DNA of 64,000 nucleotides from Allobranchiibius huperziae (GTDB lineage Bacteria > Actinomycetota > Actinomycetes > Actinomycetales > Dermatophilaceae), in the NCBI RefSeq assembly GCF_013410455.1, contig NZ_JACCFW010000001.1:822929-886928 (forward strand), given 5' to 3'. The position numbers were made by a program, and so were the translations under genes. Each line of letters opens with the position of its first letter. Within the stretch, counting starts at the first letter, position 1. The notes beneath the pieces are model-generated. The model made no database searches, was not told the DNA's origin, and was given only the letters and a program-made list of their open reading frames with translations. Shown here piece by piece: positions 1-8,537 of this stretch.

Positions 1-2
1 AC

Positions 3-452
3 TACGTCAAGCTCGACGGCGACGTCGGCATCATCGGCAACGGCGCGGGCCTGGTCATGTCGACCCTGGACGTCGTGGCGTACGCCGGCGAGAAGGTCAC
101 CAACCCCGCCGGCGCGCACCCCAAGCCCGCGAACTTCCTGGACATCGGTGGCGGTGCGTCGGCCGAGGTGATGGCCAACGGCCTCGGCATCATCCTGGGC
201 GACCCGCAGGTCAAGAGCGTCTTCGTGAACGTCTTCGGCGGCATCACGGCGTGCGACGCGGTCGCCAACGGCATCGTCGGCGCGCTCGACACCCTCGGTG
301 ACGGCGCCACCAAGCCGCTCGTCGTACGCCTCGACGGCAACAACGTGGTGGAGGGTCGGCGCATCCTGGCCGACCGCAACCACCCGCTGGTGACCATCGA
401 AGAGACCATGGACGGCGCCGCGGCCAAGGCCGCCGAGCTCGCCGCACGCTGA
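3..452 (+). CDS. sucC: Succinyl-CoA synthetase (ADP-forming) beta subunit, C-terminal part
   Basis: This is the C-terminal ~149 residues of SucC; the gene enters from the left edge and its start lies outside the window. SucC forms the ATP-grasp beta subunit of the TCA-cycle enzyme that interconverts succinyl-CoA and succinate with ADP/ATP. The visible part begins with the family segment [17 protein letters not shown] and continues with [17 protein letters not shown] and RLDGNN, all typical of the ligase CoA-binding half. The TGA stop is 26 nt before sucD, with which it forms the usual sucCD operon. The reading frame is intact and codon use is ordinary. Confidence 0.97.
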   Translation, partial: YVKLDGDVGIIGNGAGLVMSTLDVVAYAGEKVTNPAGAHPKPANFLDIGGGASAEVMANGLGIILGDPQVKSVFVNVFGGITACDAVANGIVGALDTLGDGATKPLVVRLDGNNVVEGRRILADRNHPLVTIEETMDGAAAKAAELAAR

Positions 453-478
453 CTGACGTAGAGGACGGAACACTCGTA

Positions 479-1372
479 ATGGCAATCTTTTTGAACGCCG
501 ACTCCAAGGTCGTCGTGCAGGGCATGACCGGCTCCGAGGGTATGAAGCACACCACCCGGATGCTGGCCTCGGGCACCTCGATCGTCGGCGGCGTCAACCC
601 GCGCAAGGCGGGTCAGCAGGTCGAGTTCGACGGTGGCAAGAGCGTGCCGGTCTTCGGCACGGTCGCCGAGGCGATGAAGGAGACGGGCGCCGACGTGTCG
701 GTCGTCTTCGTGCCGCCGGCCTTCGCGCGCGCCGCCGTCGTGGAGGCCATCGACGCCGCCATGCCGCTGGTCGTCGTCATCACCGAGGGCATCGCGGTCA
801 AGGACACCGCGGAGTTCTACGCGCACGCCGTGGCGTCGGGCACCACCCGCATCGTCGGGCCGAACTGCCCCGGTCTCATCAGCCCCGGGAAGTCCAACGC
901 CGGCATCATCCCCGCGGACATCGCGGGGGCGGGTCGCATCGGTCTGGTGTCCAAGTCGGGCACGCTGACCTACCAGATGATGTACGAGCTGCGGGAGTTC
1001 GGCTTCTCCAGCGCGGTCGGCATCGGCGGCGACCCGATCATCGGCACCACCCACATCGACTGTCTCGAGGCGTTCGAGAAGGACGACGAGACCGACGCCA
1101 TCGTGATGATCGGCGAGATCGGCGGCGACGCCGAGGAGCGCGCCGCGGCGTACATCAAGGACCACGTCAGCAAGCCGGTCGTCGGCTACGTGGCCGGGTT
1201 CACCGCACCGGAGGGCAAGACGATGGGCCATGCCGGCGCCATCGTCTCCGGATCGTCCGGCACCGCGGCCGCCAAGCAGGAGGCCCTCGAGGCAGCGGGC
1301 GTCAAGGTCGGCAAGACGCCGTCCGCGACCGCCGACCTGATGCGCGAGATCATGAAGGGCCTTGCCAAGTAA
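479..1372 (+). CDS. sucD: Succinyl-CoA synthetase alpha subunit
   Basis: This 297-residue protein has the usual length for SucD, the CoA-binding alpha subunit that carries the phosphohistidine intermediate. Visible family marks are the N-terminal [11 protein letters not shown] nucleotide-binding segment, [11 protein letters not shown] in the middle, and [15 protein letters not shown] near the end, where the His is the phosphorylated residue. The ATG follows AGAGGACGGAACACTCGTA, so AGAGGA is the ribosome-binding site. It sits 26 nt after sucC and is followed by a strong hairpin, so the operon appears to end here. Confidence 0.98.
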   Translation: MAIFLNADSKVVVQGMTGSEGMKHTTRMLASGTSIVGGVNPRKAGQQVEFDGGKSVPVFGTVAEAMKETGADVSVVFVPPAFARAAVVEAIDAAMPLVVVITEGIAVKDTAEFYAHAVASGTTRIVGPNCPGLISPGKSNAGIIPADIAGAGRIGLVSKSGTLTYQMMYELREFGFSSAVGIGGDPIIGTTHIDCLEAFEKDDETDAIVMIGEIGGDAEERAAAYIKDHVSKPVVGYVAGFTAPEGKTMGHAGAIVSGSSGTAAAKQEALEAAGVKVGKTPSATADLMREIMKGLAK

Positions 1373-1393
1373 GGCGACTCACGCACTGTGAGG

Positions 1394-1439
1394 ATGCAGT
1401 CGGCCGGTCACCCGCGGGGGTGACCGGCCGTCGTGCATC
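1394..1439 (+). terminator. Strong hairpin after sucCD
   Basis: CGGCCGGTCACCC at 1401-1413 pairs perfectly with 1418-1430 across a GCGG loop. The outer GATGCA (1394-1399) can also pair with TGCATC (1434-1439). There is no U-tract, as is common for actinobacterial hairpin terminators. It is placed 22 nt after the sucD stop. Confidence 0.75.
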
Positions 1440-1446
1440 TGGGCTT

Positions 1447-1650
1447 GCGTCGTTCGGGGCCGAGCGGCCCGGAAGGAGGGCCGGCGCGGGGGATCGGTGC
1501 TCGTCTGGGGCCGAGCGGGCCAAGACGCGGGCTCGGGAGGGTGAGGACGCGTCGTTCGGGGCTGAGCGGGCCGAAACGAGCGGTGGGCGTGGGGGATCGC
1601 CGCGTCGTTCGGGGCCGAGCGGGCCGGAAGGAGGGCCGGCGCGGGGGATC
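1447..1650. repeat. Four imperfect tandem ~51-bp repeats
   Basis: Four copies begin at about 1447, 1499, 1549 and 1602, with periods of 52, 50 and 53 bp. Each starts with a version of CGTTCGGGGCCGAGCGGGCC, in which CGTTCGG and CCGAGCG can form a short hairpin. Copies 1 and 4 are almost identical over about 49 bp (a single G/C difference near the end of the core), while copies 2 and 3 have diverged. The last copy runs into the 3' end of the converging lysozyme-like gene. All frames through the block give low-complexity peptides, so I do not call a gene. It resembles repetitive extragenic palindromic DNA. Confidence 0.85.
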
Positions 1651-2668
1651 AGCGGCCGGCGAGCGTGATCCGCACGCTGGTCGCCGACCCGGCCGACCTG
1701 CTCGCGCCGATCCACTTCGCGCCGTCACGGCCACGATGGCGCTTCCACTCCCGATCGCCGACGGTGACGCTGGTGATGCCCTCGGCGTCGGCGTGGGTGA
1801 CCGCCCACGCGGCGACAGCCCAGGCGCGGTCGGTGCTGCGGGCGCGGAAGGTGACGTCCGAGGTGCCCGCATTTGCCTGCAGACCCGTCTGATTCGCGAT
1901 CTTCGACACCACCGCCGCGGGGGTGGAGGAGGTCTTGGCCGGGTCGAGACGGCAGGTCACCTTCTCCGGTGCGCCGCCGTCGAGGGAGGCGGTCAGCACC
2001 TGACCGGCCGACACGTGGTCCGCGTACGCCGTGGGAACCCCCGAGCGCTGCACCTCCTGAGCCGCGACCTCGACGGCCTGCGCCTGCCAGCCGTCGATGC
2101 TGGTCAGCCGGTTGTAGAAGGCGGTGCTGGACTGCACCGGATCGAGGATCTCGGCCTGGGTGCCCCAACCCTGGCTGGGCCGCTGCTGGAAGAGCCCGAG
2201 GGAGTCCCGGTCGCCGTAGGTGAGGTTGCGCAGTTTGGACTCGGTGATCGAGGTCGCGACGGCGACCTGCGCGGCGCGTGGCTCCAGGCCCAGCTTCATC
2301 GTGCCGACGTCGACGATGGTCGCGGCGTTCGCGGCCTGTTCGGGGGAGTAGTCGAAGCTGCCGTTCGCGGTGAACTGGCACGTGGGTGAGCCGAAGTTGT
2401 CCAGCAGATGCTGGTAGCCGTAGTACGCGCCACCGGCCACCGCCGCCACGAGCACGATCGGCACCAGGCAGCCGGCGGTCCACCCGCAGCCGCGCCGTCG
2501 GCGGGGTGCGTCGTGGAAGTCGAAGTGCGCCACGGGATCGTGGGGATCCACGTCGTGGTCCCAACCGTGCGCGTCATCGGGCTCGTGTGAGGCGTCGAGG
2601 TGATCGTCGTACAACCCGTCGAACTCGCGGTCGTGGGCGTGCGGATCCTTCTTCTTGCGGAATGGCAT
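1649..2668 (-). CDS. Membrane-anchored lysozyme-like hypothetical protein with His/Asp-rich N-terminus
   Basis: This 339-residue protein has three parts. A cytoplasmic head (about residues 1-57) is very rich in His and Asp (about nine His). One transmembrane segment follows (about 63-85, CLVPIVLVAAVAGGAYYGY). The rest is an outside domain containing SITESKLRNLTYGDRDSLGLFQQRPSQGWG and a following AFYNRL, a pattern shared by lysozyme/transglycosylase-like folds, with the Glu of TESKL in the place of a catalytic Glu. Homologues in actinobacteria are often labelled heavy-metal transporter, which the single membrane segment does not support. The ATG at 2668 was chosen because the head begins MPFRKKKDPH; the frame extends upstream only as antisense to dapD. 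No strong Shine-Dalgarno is seen. Muralytic activity is an inference. Confidence 0.8.
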   Translation of the reverse strand: MPFRKKKDPHAHDREFDGLYDDHLDASHEPDDAHGWDHDVDPHDPVAHFDFHDAPRRRRGCGWTAGCLVPIVLVAAVAGGAYYGYQHLLDNFGSPTCQFTANGSFDYSPEQAANAATIVDVGTMKLGLEPRAAQVAVATSITESKLRNLTYGDRDSLGLFQQRPSQGWGTQAEILDPVQSSTAFYNRLTSIDGWQAQAVEVAAQEVQRSGVPTAYADHVSAGQVLTASLDGGAPEKVTCRLDPAKTSSTPAAVVSKIANQTGLQANAGTSDVTFRARSTDRAWAVAAWAVTHADAEGITSVTVGDREWKRHRGRDGAKWIGASRSAGSATSVRITLAGR

Positions 2669-2687
2669 GTGGGGGACGGTGGCTCTT

Positions 2688-3617
2688 TCAGTTCTGGTGC
2701 AGTACGTCGTTGAGGGCGATGCCGTGACCCTGGCGACCCCGGCATCGGACGACGCCGGTGGTGGAGTCGCGCAGGAAGAGCATCGAGGAGCGCCCGGACA
2801 GATCGCGGGCCTTGACGACCGAGTCGTCGTCGAGAGTGACCTTGGTGCCCGCGGTGACGTAGAGCCCCGCTTCGACCACGCAGTCGTCGCCGAGGGAGAT
2901 ACCGACCCCGGCCTGTGCTCCGATGAGACAACGCTCGCCGATGGACACCCGTTCCTTGCCGCCGCCCGACAGCGTGCCCATGATCGAGGCGCCCCCACCG
3001 ATGTCACTGCCGTCGCCGACCACCACGCCCTGCACGATGCGGCCCTCCACCATCGAGGTGCCCAGCGTGCCGGCGTTGAAGTTGCAGAAACCCTCGTGCA
3101 TGACCGTCGTGCCCGGCGCCAGGTGCGCACCCAGCCGGACCCGGTCGGCGTCGGCGATCCGGACGCCCGACGGCACGACGTAGTCGGTCATCCGCGGAAA
3201 CTTGTCGACGCCGTAGACATGCACGGGCCCGTCGATCTTCAACCGCATCCGGGTCTCCTCGAACCCCTCGACGGGGCAGGGACCCGCGCTGGTCCAGACC
3301 ACGTTGGACAGCACCCCGAAGAGCCCGTCCAGGTTGATCGAGTTCGGCCGCGCGAGCCGGTGGGACAGCAGGTGCAGGCGCAGGTACGCGTCGGGCACGT
3401 CGGCGGGCGGCGCGTCCAGGTCGACCTGGGTCGAGACCGTCGCGGTCTTGACCCTGCGCGCGATGTCGTCGCCTGCCAGCGCGGCGAGGCGGGCCGGCGT
3501 GGAGTACGGGTCGTCCGCGGGCGCGTCACCGAGCTGGGGGGTGGGGTACCAGGTGTCGAGGACGGTGCCGTCGTACGTCGTGGTCGTGAGGCCATGACCC
3601 CAGGCGCTGCGCGTCAT
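2688..3617 (-). CDS. dapD: 2,3,4,5-tetrahydropyridine-2,6-dicarboxylate N-succinyltransferase
   Basis: This 309-residue protein matches the long actinobacterial DapD type. It succinylates tetrahydrodipicolinate in the diaminopimelate/lysine pathway, acting as a trimer in the cytosol. The C-terminal half shows left-handed beta-helix hexapeptide repeats ([39 protein letters not shown]) and the active-site region [15 protein letters not shown]. The ATG is 6 nt from TACCCT on the minus strand with no Shine-Dalgarno, which suggests a leaderless mRNA. dapE, which removes the succinyl group two steps later, lies 2.3 kb away on the other strand. Confidence 0.96.
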   Translation of the reverse strand: MTRSAWGHGLTTTTYDGTVLDTWYPTPQLGDAPADDPYSTPARLAALAGDDIARRVKTATVSTQVDLDAPPADVPDAYLRLHLLSHRLARPNSINLDGLFGVLSNVVWTSAGPCPVEGFEETRMRLKIDGPVHVYGVDKFPRMTDYVVPSGVRIADADRVRLGAHLAPGTTVMHEGFCNFNAGTLGTSMVEGRIVQGVVVGDGSDIGGGASIMGTLSGGGKERVSIGERCLIGAQAGVGISLGDDCVVEAGLYVTAGTKVTLDDDSVVKARDLSGRSSMLFLRDSTTGVVRCRGRQGHGIALNDVLHQN

Positions 3618-3623
3618 GGCCCC

Positions 3624-3629
3624 AGGGTA
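3624..3629 (-). promoter_or_regulatory. Putative leaderless -10 box for dapD
   Basis: TACCCT on the minus strand lies exactly 6 nt before the dapD ATG. No Shine-Dalgarno is present between them, so transcription would start at or next to the A of the start codon. Confidence 0.5.
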
Positions 3630-3729
3630 GGTGAGCGACCTGTCGTATCAGCCCGTCCCGGACGCGGGGCCGGTGCGTGTCGGCGTACGGTCGCATAGAA
3701 AAGCGAACCGACGGCGAGGAGCGACAGTC

Positions 3730-4701
3730 ATGAAGTACACCCGACTGGGTACGACGGGCCTGCAGGTTTCCCGGATCGCGCTGGGCTGCATGAGCTACGG
3801 TGAGCCGCAACGTGGAGCGCACCCCTGGAGCCTGGACGAGGAGACCAGCCGGCCGTTCTTCCGGCAGGCGATCGAGGCCGGAGTCACCTTCTTCGACACC
3901 GCCAACGTCTACTCCGCCGGGTCCAGCGAGGAGATCACCGGTCGCGCGCTGAAGGACTTCGCCCGCCGCGAGGAGGTCGTCATCGCGACCAAGCTCAACG
4001 GCCGGATGGGCCCGGGACCGAACGGCGCGGGCCTCTCCCGCGGAGCGGTGATGACCCAGATCGACGAGAGCCTGCGACGACTCGGCACCGACTACGTCGA
4101 CCTCTACCAGATCCACCGCTGGGACCCCGAGACGCCGATCGAGGAGACGGTCGAGGCGCTGCACGACGTCGTGCAGTCGGGGAAGGCGCGCTACGTCGGC
4201 GCCTCCTCGATGTGGGCGTGGCAGTTCGCCAAGGCGCTGCACGTCGCCGATGCCAACGGCTGGACCCGTTTCGTGACCATGCAGGACCACTACAACCTGC
4301 TCCAGCGCGAGGAGGAGCGGGAGATGTTCCCGCTGCTCGCCGACGAGGGCGTCGGGTCCATCCCCTGGAGCCCGCTGGCCCGCGGCAAGCTCACCCGCGA
4401 CTGGGACGCCACCAGCACGCGTAGTGAGACCGACGAGTTCGGCAAGTCGCTCTACCGCGACGAGGACCGCACGATCGTCGACGAGGTGGCCAAGGTCGCG
4501 GACGAGCGCGGGGTCACCCGCGCGCAGGTCGCGCTCGCGTGGGTGCTGCGCAACCCCGTGGTGAGCTCGCCGATCGTCGGAGCCACCAAGGCCGCCCACC
4601 TCGACGACGCGATCGCGGCGGTCGACCTGGAGCTCACCGACGCCGAGTGCGATCGTCTCGAGGCGTCGTACACGGTGCGGGAGCCCGCCGGCTCTAGCTG
4701 A
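3730..4701 (+). CDS. Aldo/keto reductase
   Basis: This 323-residue protein is an NADPH-dependent oxidoreductase with a TIM-barrel fold. It shows the family landmarks in order: TRLGTTGLQVSRIALGCMSYG near the N-terminus, TFFDTANVYSAGSSEE with the catalytic Asp and Tyr, VIATKL with the catalytic Lys, YVDLYQIHRWD with the catalytic His, and cofactor-binding SPIVGATK near the C-terminus. The ATG at 3730 was preferred to longer reading-frame extensions because GGCGAGGAGCGACAGTC places GGAG at good spacing and the protein then begins MKYTRLG. It is divergent from dapD. The substrate is unknown. Confidence 0.93.
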   Translation: MKYTRLGTTGLQVSRIALGCMSYGEPQRGAHPWSLDEETSRPFFRQAIEAGVTFFDTANVYSAGSSEEITGRALKDFARREEVVIATKLNGRMGPGPNGAGLSRGAVMTQIDESLRRLGTDYVDLYQIHRWDPETPIEETVEALHDVVQSGKARYVGASSMWAWQFAKALHVADANGWTRFVTMQDHYNLLQREEEREMFPLLADEGVGSIPWSPLARGKLTRDWDATSTRSETDEFGKSLYRDEDRTIVDEVAKVADERGVTRAQVALAWVLRNPVVSSPIVGATKAAHLDDAIAAVDLELTDAECDRLEASYTVREPAGSS

Positions 4702-4719
4702 TCTGCGACCCTGGCGCAC

Positions 4720-5892
4720 GTGTCCGTCCGTCAGGTGCTGCGCACCCACCCGGTGCTCACCGCATGCGTCGGGTACGTCGTGCTGCGCGCGATCTCGGCG
4801 CTGGTCATCATCTGGGTCGGCCAGCACGCCTACCACCACCCGTCGCGCGACTACTTCGGTGTCGCCACCCAGTGGGATGGCCAGTGGTACCGCCGGATCG
4901 TCGATCACGGCTACCCGGCCACGCTGCCGCATCGCCCGGACGGGTCGGTGGCCGAGAACGAGTACGCGTTCCTGCCGCTCTACCCCGGGCTGATCCGCGC
5001 CCTGATGTGGGCGACCGGCGGATCGTTCGAGGTCGTCGCCACGACCCTCAGCCTGGTGCTGGGCGTCGCGGCGACAGGGATGCTGGTGGTCCTGCTGCGG
5101 CGGTTCGTCGGACCGGCGGCCGCAGCGGTCGCGGCCATCCTGTGGGCCGCGAGCCCGGCGTCGCCGACCCTGCAGATGGCCTACACCGAGTCGCTGGCGA
5201 TGCTGCTGCTCGGCGCCTTGCTATGGGCACTCACGCGCGAGAAATGGCTCATAGCAACGGTTCTGGCGCCTGTGGTGGGTCTGGCGCGGCCACTCGGGCC
5301 GCCGTTGATCGTCGCCGCACTGGTCGCGGCGTGGCTGCGGTGGCGCGCCCGCGCGGACCGTCCACTCCTGCGCGGCGAGCGCATCCGGATCGTGGCGATG
5401 GTGGTGGTCACGGCGCTCGCAGGGTGGATCTGGGCGGCGTACGTCGGGTGGCGCACCGGCGTGCGCAACGGCTACGTCCTCACCGAGCTCGCCTGGCAGT
5501 TCACCGACAAGGCGCACCCGTTCGGCTCGCTGCTCAGCCAGCTGAACCGGGTCGTGCCCACCCCCGTCAGCGTCGCGATCGCCGTGGCCGTCGGTCTCGG
5601 CATCCTTGCGCTGGCGCTCGGACCCTGGGCGCAGCGTCTGGGCTGGGTCCTGCGCATCTGGGTGGTCGCCTACCTCGGGTACATCGCGGCGGCCGCTCTG
5701 GTCAACGCCAGCGTCGTGCGCTACCTGCTGCCCGCCTTCCCCCTGGCGGTCGTCCTCATCGGCGCCGGCCGCGCCCGACCCAGCAGGCGCCAGGGGGCGC
5801 GCGCGATCGGATGGTGTCTGGCATTCGTGATCCTGCAGGTCGTCTGGGCCTGGGGGGTGTTGCGTGGGCCGGGCTTCGGCGGCGCACCGTGA
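4720..5892 (+). CDS. PIG-V-like mannosyltransferase family membrane protein (copy 1)
   Basis: This 390-residue polytopic protein has at least eight hydrophobic segments and a first outside loop with TQWDGQWYRRIVDHGYP and YAFLPLYPG. These are signatures of GPI-mannosyltransferase II (PIG-V, GT-C fold), in which acidic loop residues are catalytic. In bacteria such proteins are expected to use polyprenyl-phosphate sugars for cell-wall or lipoglycan glycosylation; the acceptor here is unknown. It starts with GTG, 18 nt after the aldo/keto reductase. A clear paralogue is encoded at 9115-10359 with the same WDGxWY, AFLPLYP and LQMxYTESLA motifs. Confidence 0.85.
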   Translation: MSVRQVLRTHPVLTACVGYVVLRAISALVIIWVGQHAYHHPSRDYFGVATQWDGQWYRRIVDHGYPATLPHRPDGSVAENEYAFLPLYPGLIRALMWATGGSFEVVATTLSLVLGVAATGMLVVLLRRFVGPAAAAVAAILWAASPASPTLQMAYTESLAMLLLGALLWALTREKWLIATVLAPVVGLARPLGPPLIVAALVAAWLRWRARADRPLLRGERIRIVAMVVVTALAGWIWAAYVGWRTGVRNGYVLTELAWQFTDKAHPFGSLLSQLNRVVPTPVSVAIAVAVGLGILALALGPWAQRLGWVLRIWVVAYLGYIAAAALVNASVVRYLLPAFPLAVVLIGAGRARPSRRQGARAIGWCLAFVILQVVWAWGVLRGPGFGGAP

Positions 5893-5914
5893 CCGATGGG
5901 ACAGGATGAGGCCC

Positions 5915-6985
5915 ATGCCGATCCACACGCTCGACCTGACCCGGGACGTGGTCACCCTCACCGCCGATCTGTGCGACATCGCTTCGGTCAGCACTCAGGA
6001 GCGTGCGATCGCCGATGCGGTCGAGGCCGCGCTGCTGTCGCTGCCGCACCTGGACGTCGTGCGCGACGGCAACGTGGTCGTCGCCCGCACCGAACTCGGC
6101 CGTGACGAGCGGGTGGTGCTGGCGGGTCACCTGGACACAGTCCCGCTGACCGATCCGCCCAACATCCCCGTACGACGCGTCGACGGGATGCTGGTGGGTC
6201 GCGGCACCACCGACATGAAGGGTGGCGTCGCGGTGCAGCTCGCGCTGGCGGCGCGGGTGCCCGATCCGTCGCGGGACGTCACCTTCATCTTCTACGACTG
6301 CGAGGAGATCGAGGAGGAGTTCAACGGCCTCAAGCGCATCGGCGAGCAGCAGCCCGACCTGCTCGACGCCGAGTTCGCAGTGCTGCTCGAACCGACCAAC
6401 GGCGGCATCGAAGGCGGCTGCAAGGGCACCCTGCGGGTCGACGTCGTGACGAAGGGGATCTCGGCGCACTCCGCGCGACCGTGGAACGGGCACAACGCGA
6501 TCCACGACGCGGGCGACGTGCTGGCGCGGCTCACGGCGTACGAGCCGGCGACCGTGCAGGTCGACGGCCTCGACTACCACGAGGCGCTCAACGCCGTGGG
6601 CATCAGCGGCGGCATCGCCGGCAACGTGATCCCCGACGTGTGCACCGTCAGCGTCAACTACCGCTTCGCCCCCGACAAGTCCGCGGAGGAGGCGCTGGCC
6701 CATGTGCAGCAGGTGTTCAGCGGGTACGACGTGACGCTGGGTGACTGCGCGATCGGCGCCCGACCCGGACTGGACCAGCCCGCCGCCCAGGCGTTCGTCG
6801 ACGCGCTGGGGCTACCCGTCGTGGCCAAGGAGGGCTGGACCGACGTGGCCCGGTTCGCGGCGCTGGACATCCCGGCGGTGAACTTCGGTCCCGGTGATCC
6901 GAACCTCGCGCACACCGACGACGAACGGTGTCCCGAGCAGCAGATCGAGGACGCGTTGGCAGCGCTGACCCGGTGGCTGGCGTGA
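5915..6985 (+). CDS. dapE: Succinyl-diaminopimelate desuccinylase
   Basis: This ~356-residue M20-family zinc enzyme hydrolyses N-succinyl-LL-diaminopimelate to LL-diaminopimelate and succinate. All metal and catalytic marks are present: VLAGHLDTVP (His ligand), GRGTTDMKGG (bridging Asp), YDCEEIEEE (catalytic Glu and ligand Glu), and a late NLAHTDDE (His ligand). The ATG at 5915 gives MPIHTLDL and lies 7 nt from CAGGAT, a plausible leaderless -10; an in-frame ATG at 5906 is the alternative. Its stop overlaps the possible GTG start of the next gene (GTGA), suggesting translational coupling. Confidence 0.95.
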   Translation: MPIHTLDLTRDVVTLTADLCDIASVSTQERAIADAVEAALLSLPHLDVVRDGNVVVARTELGRDERVVLAGHLDTVPLTDPPNIPVRRVDGMLVGRGTTDMKGGVAVQLALAARVPDPSRDVTFIFYDCEEIEEEFNGLKRIGEQQPDLLDAEFAVLLEPTNGGIEGGCKGTLRVDVVTKGISAHSARPWNGHNAIHDAGDVLARLTAYEPATVQVDGLDYHEALNAVGISGGIAGNVIPDVCTVSVNYRFAPDKSAEEALAHVQQVFSGYDVTLGDCAIGARPGLDQPAAQAFVDALGLPVVAKEGWTDVARFAALDIPAVNFGPGDPNLAHTDDERCPEQQIEDALAALTRWLA

Positions 6986-7734
6986 GCGGGCGGCGTACGC
7001 ACCGCAAAGGTGCGAGCACGATGCGGGGCAAGTACCTGCCCGCGACGACGACCGACCAGCGTCTGCTCGACAAGGACCAGGACACCGACTGGGTGCACAC
7101 CGACCCGTGGCGGGTCATGCGCATCCAGGCGGAGTTCGTCGAGGGCTTCGGCACCCTCGCCGAGCTGGGCCCGGCGATCAGCGTCTTCGGCTCGGCCCGG
7201 CTGAAACACGGCTCGGACCTCTACGCCATGGGCGAGGAGGTCGCGCGGCTGCTCGTCGACGCGGGCTACGCGGTGATCACCGGCGGTGGACCCGGCGCGA
7301 TGGAGGCGGCCAACAAGGGCGCGCACGAAGCGGGCGGCACCAGCGTCGGGCTCGGCATCGAGCTGCCCTTCGAGTCCGGCCTCAACGACTACGTCGACCT
7401 GGGCGTGAACTTCCGCTACTTCTTCGTGCGCAAGACGATGTTCGTGAAGTACGCGCAGGGGTACGTCGTGCTGCCCGGCGGTTTCGGCACGCTCGACGAG
7501 CTGTTCGAGGCCCTCACCCTGGCCCAGACCCAGAAGGTGACCAGCTTCCCGGTCGTCCTCATCGGGCGGTCGTTCTGGGAGCCGATGATCGAGTGGCTCG
7601 GCACCACCGTGCTGGAGCACGGGATGATCGCCGCCAGCGACGTCGCACGCCTGCAGGTCGTCGACACCGCGGCCGAAGCGGTGCAGGCGATCGTGAAGGA
7701 GAACGCGGTCATCGCCGCGAGCCGCCCGGAGTAG
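6982..7734 (+). CDS. TIGR00730 / LOG-family Rossmann-fold protein
   Basis: This protein of about 250 residues belongs to the LOG family, whose tested members release cytokinin-type bases from nucleoside 5'-monophosphates. The family signatures are intact: ITGGGPGAMEAANKGA for nucleotide binding and VVLPGGFGTLDELFEAL for catalysis (PGGxGTxxE). The GTG at 6982 overlaps the dapE stop, and from memory the N-terminal stretch through TTDQRLLD is shared with actinobacterial relatives. An ATG at 7021 with AAAGGTG upstream is an alternative start (237 residues). The same dapE neighbour occurs in M. tuberculosis. The physiological substrate is not shown by the sequence. Confidence 0.88.
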   Translation: MSGRRTHRKGASTMRGKYLPATTTDQRLLDKDQDTDWVHTDPWRVMRIQAEFVEGFGTLAELGPAISVFGSARLKHGSDLYAMGEEVARLLVDAGYAVITGGGPGAMEAANKGAHEAGGTSVGLGIELPFESGLNDYVDLGVNFRYFFVRKTMFVKYAQGYVVLPGGFGTLDELFEALTLAQTQKVTSFPVVLIGRSFWEPMIEWLGTTVLEHGMIAASDVARLQVVDTAAEAVQAIVKENAVIAASRPE

Positions 7735-7767
7735 CCGCGGCGGGGAGTCGGCGCCGGGTCCGCCGGA

Positions 7768-7773
7768 TAGTCT
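7768..7773 (+). promoter_or_regulatory. Putative leaderless -10 box for the DivIVA-domain gene
   Basis: TAGTCT lies 6 nt before the GTG at 7780, and no Shine-Dalgarno occurs in between. An internal operon promoter is therefore likely. Confidence 0.45.
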
Positions 7774-7779
7774 GGCGCG

Positions 7780-8082
7780 GTGACGATCTTCCTGCTGGTG
7801 CTCCTCGTGCTGCTGGTGGGTGCCGTGCTCGCAGGCATCGCCGGCTGGTTCGGCGGCCATATGGACGAGCCGACCGCGACGACGCCCTACATTGGTCTGC
7901 CCGAGGGCCGACTCGCCGTCGAGGACGTGGAGTCGGTGCGCTTCGACCAGACCCTGCGCGGCTATCGGATGGGTCAGGTGGACGACGTGCTCGACCGACT
8001 GGTCGCGGCGCTGGGGGAGCGGGACGACGAGATCGCCCGGCTGCGCGCCGAGGCCTCCGCGCCACGCCAGCGGCGGGACTGA
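7780..8082 (+). CDS. Small DivIVA-domain membrane protein
   Basis: This 100-residue protein has one N-terminal membrane segment (residues 3-25, IFLLVLLVLLVGAVLAGIAGW). A short linker follows, then a DivIVA-type motif VRFDQTLRGYRMGQVDDVLDRL (about residues 53-74), and a coiled-coil-like acidic/basic tail. DivIVA/Wag31 proteins sit at curved membrane poles and organise growth; this short form has only the lipid-binding motif and a brief helix. M. tuberculosis has a comparable small gene at the same place next to tagA. The start is GTG. A polar-localisation role is an inference from the motif. Confidence 0.85.
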   Translation: MTIFLLVLLVLLVGAVLAGIAGWFGGHMDEPTATTPYIGLPEGRLAVEDVESVRFDQTLRGYRMGQVDDVLDRLVAALGERDDEIARLRAEASAPRQRRD

Positions 8083-8087
8083 GACCG

Positions 8088-8537
8088 ATGGCCGTCATCC
8101 GCATGACGCGCGACACGACCGCCTCCGCCGACGCCGTGTGGGCGGTTGCCTCGGACTGGTCGCGGCACGGGGACTACTTCCCGCTGACCCGGATGTCGGT
8201 CGGCGACGAGCCGGCCGGGGTGGGGCAGCACTTCACCGCGACCAGCCGGCTCGGTCCGCTGGCGATGCCCGACCCGATGGTGGTCACCGAGTGGGATCCG
8301 CCGCGGGACGGTGGGCCAGGATCGTTCGCCATCCGCAAACTGGGCAAGGTCCTCGCCGGCACGGTGTCCTTCACGGTGACGCCCACGCCGACCGGGTCGC
8401 AGCTGACCTGGGTGACCGACGTCCGGCCGGCGCCCGCGCCGCTCGCCGCGGTCAGCAGACCGGTCAGCCGCCCGATCAGCCGTGCCCTCTACGCCGGAGT
8501 GCTGAAGAAGATCGTCGCGGCCGCGGAGGCGCAGTGA
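8088..8537 (+). CDS. SRPBCC (START-like) family protein
   Basis: This 149-residue protein resembles polyketide cyclase/START-type ligand-binding folds. It opens with the typical strand and helix VIRMTRDTTASADAVWAVASDWSRHGDYFPLT, has alternating strands, and ends in a long helix ALYAGVLKKIVAAAEA. It begins 5 nt after the DivIVA-domain gene, and its stop overlaps the GTG of tag, so it is co-transcribed and probably translationally coupled. The fold usually binds hydrophobic ligands; the ligand and role here are unknown. Confidence 0.85.
   Translation: MAVIRMTRDTTASADAVWAVASDWSRHGDYFPLTRMSVGDEPAGVGQHFTATSRLGPLAMPDPMVVTEWDPPRDGGPGSFAIRKLGKVLAGTVSFTVTPTPTGSQLTWVTDVRPAPAPLAAVSRPVSRPISRALYAGVLKKIVAAAEAQ

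Noticed and set aside
1447-1650. CRISPR-like repeat array
   Set aside because: The ~51-bp units adjoin one another without unique spacers, are imperfect, and no cas gene is near.
2669-3130. N-terminal extension of the lysozyme-like protein across dapD
   Set aside because: The extension lies antisense to dapD and is Arg/Ser-rich; a natural start exists at 2668.
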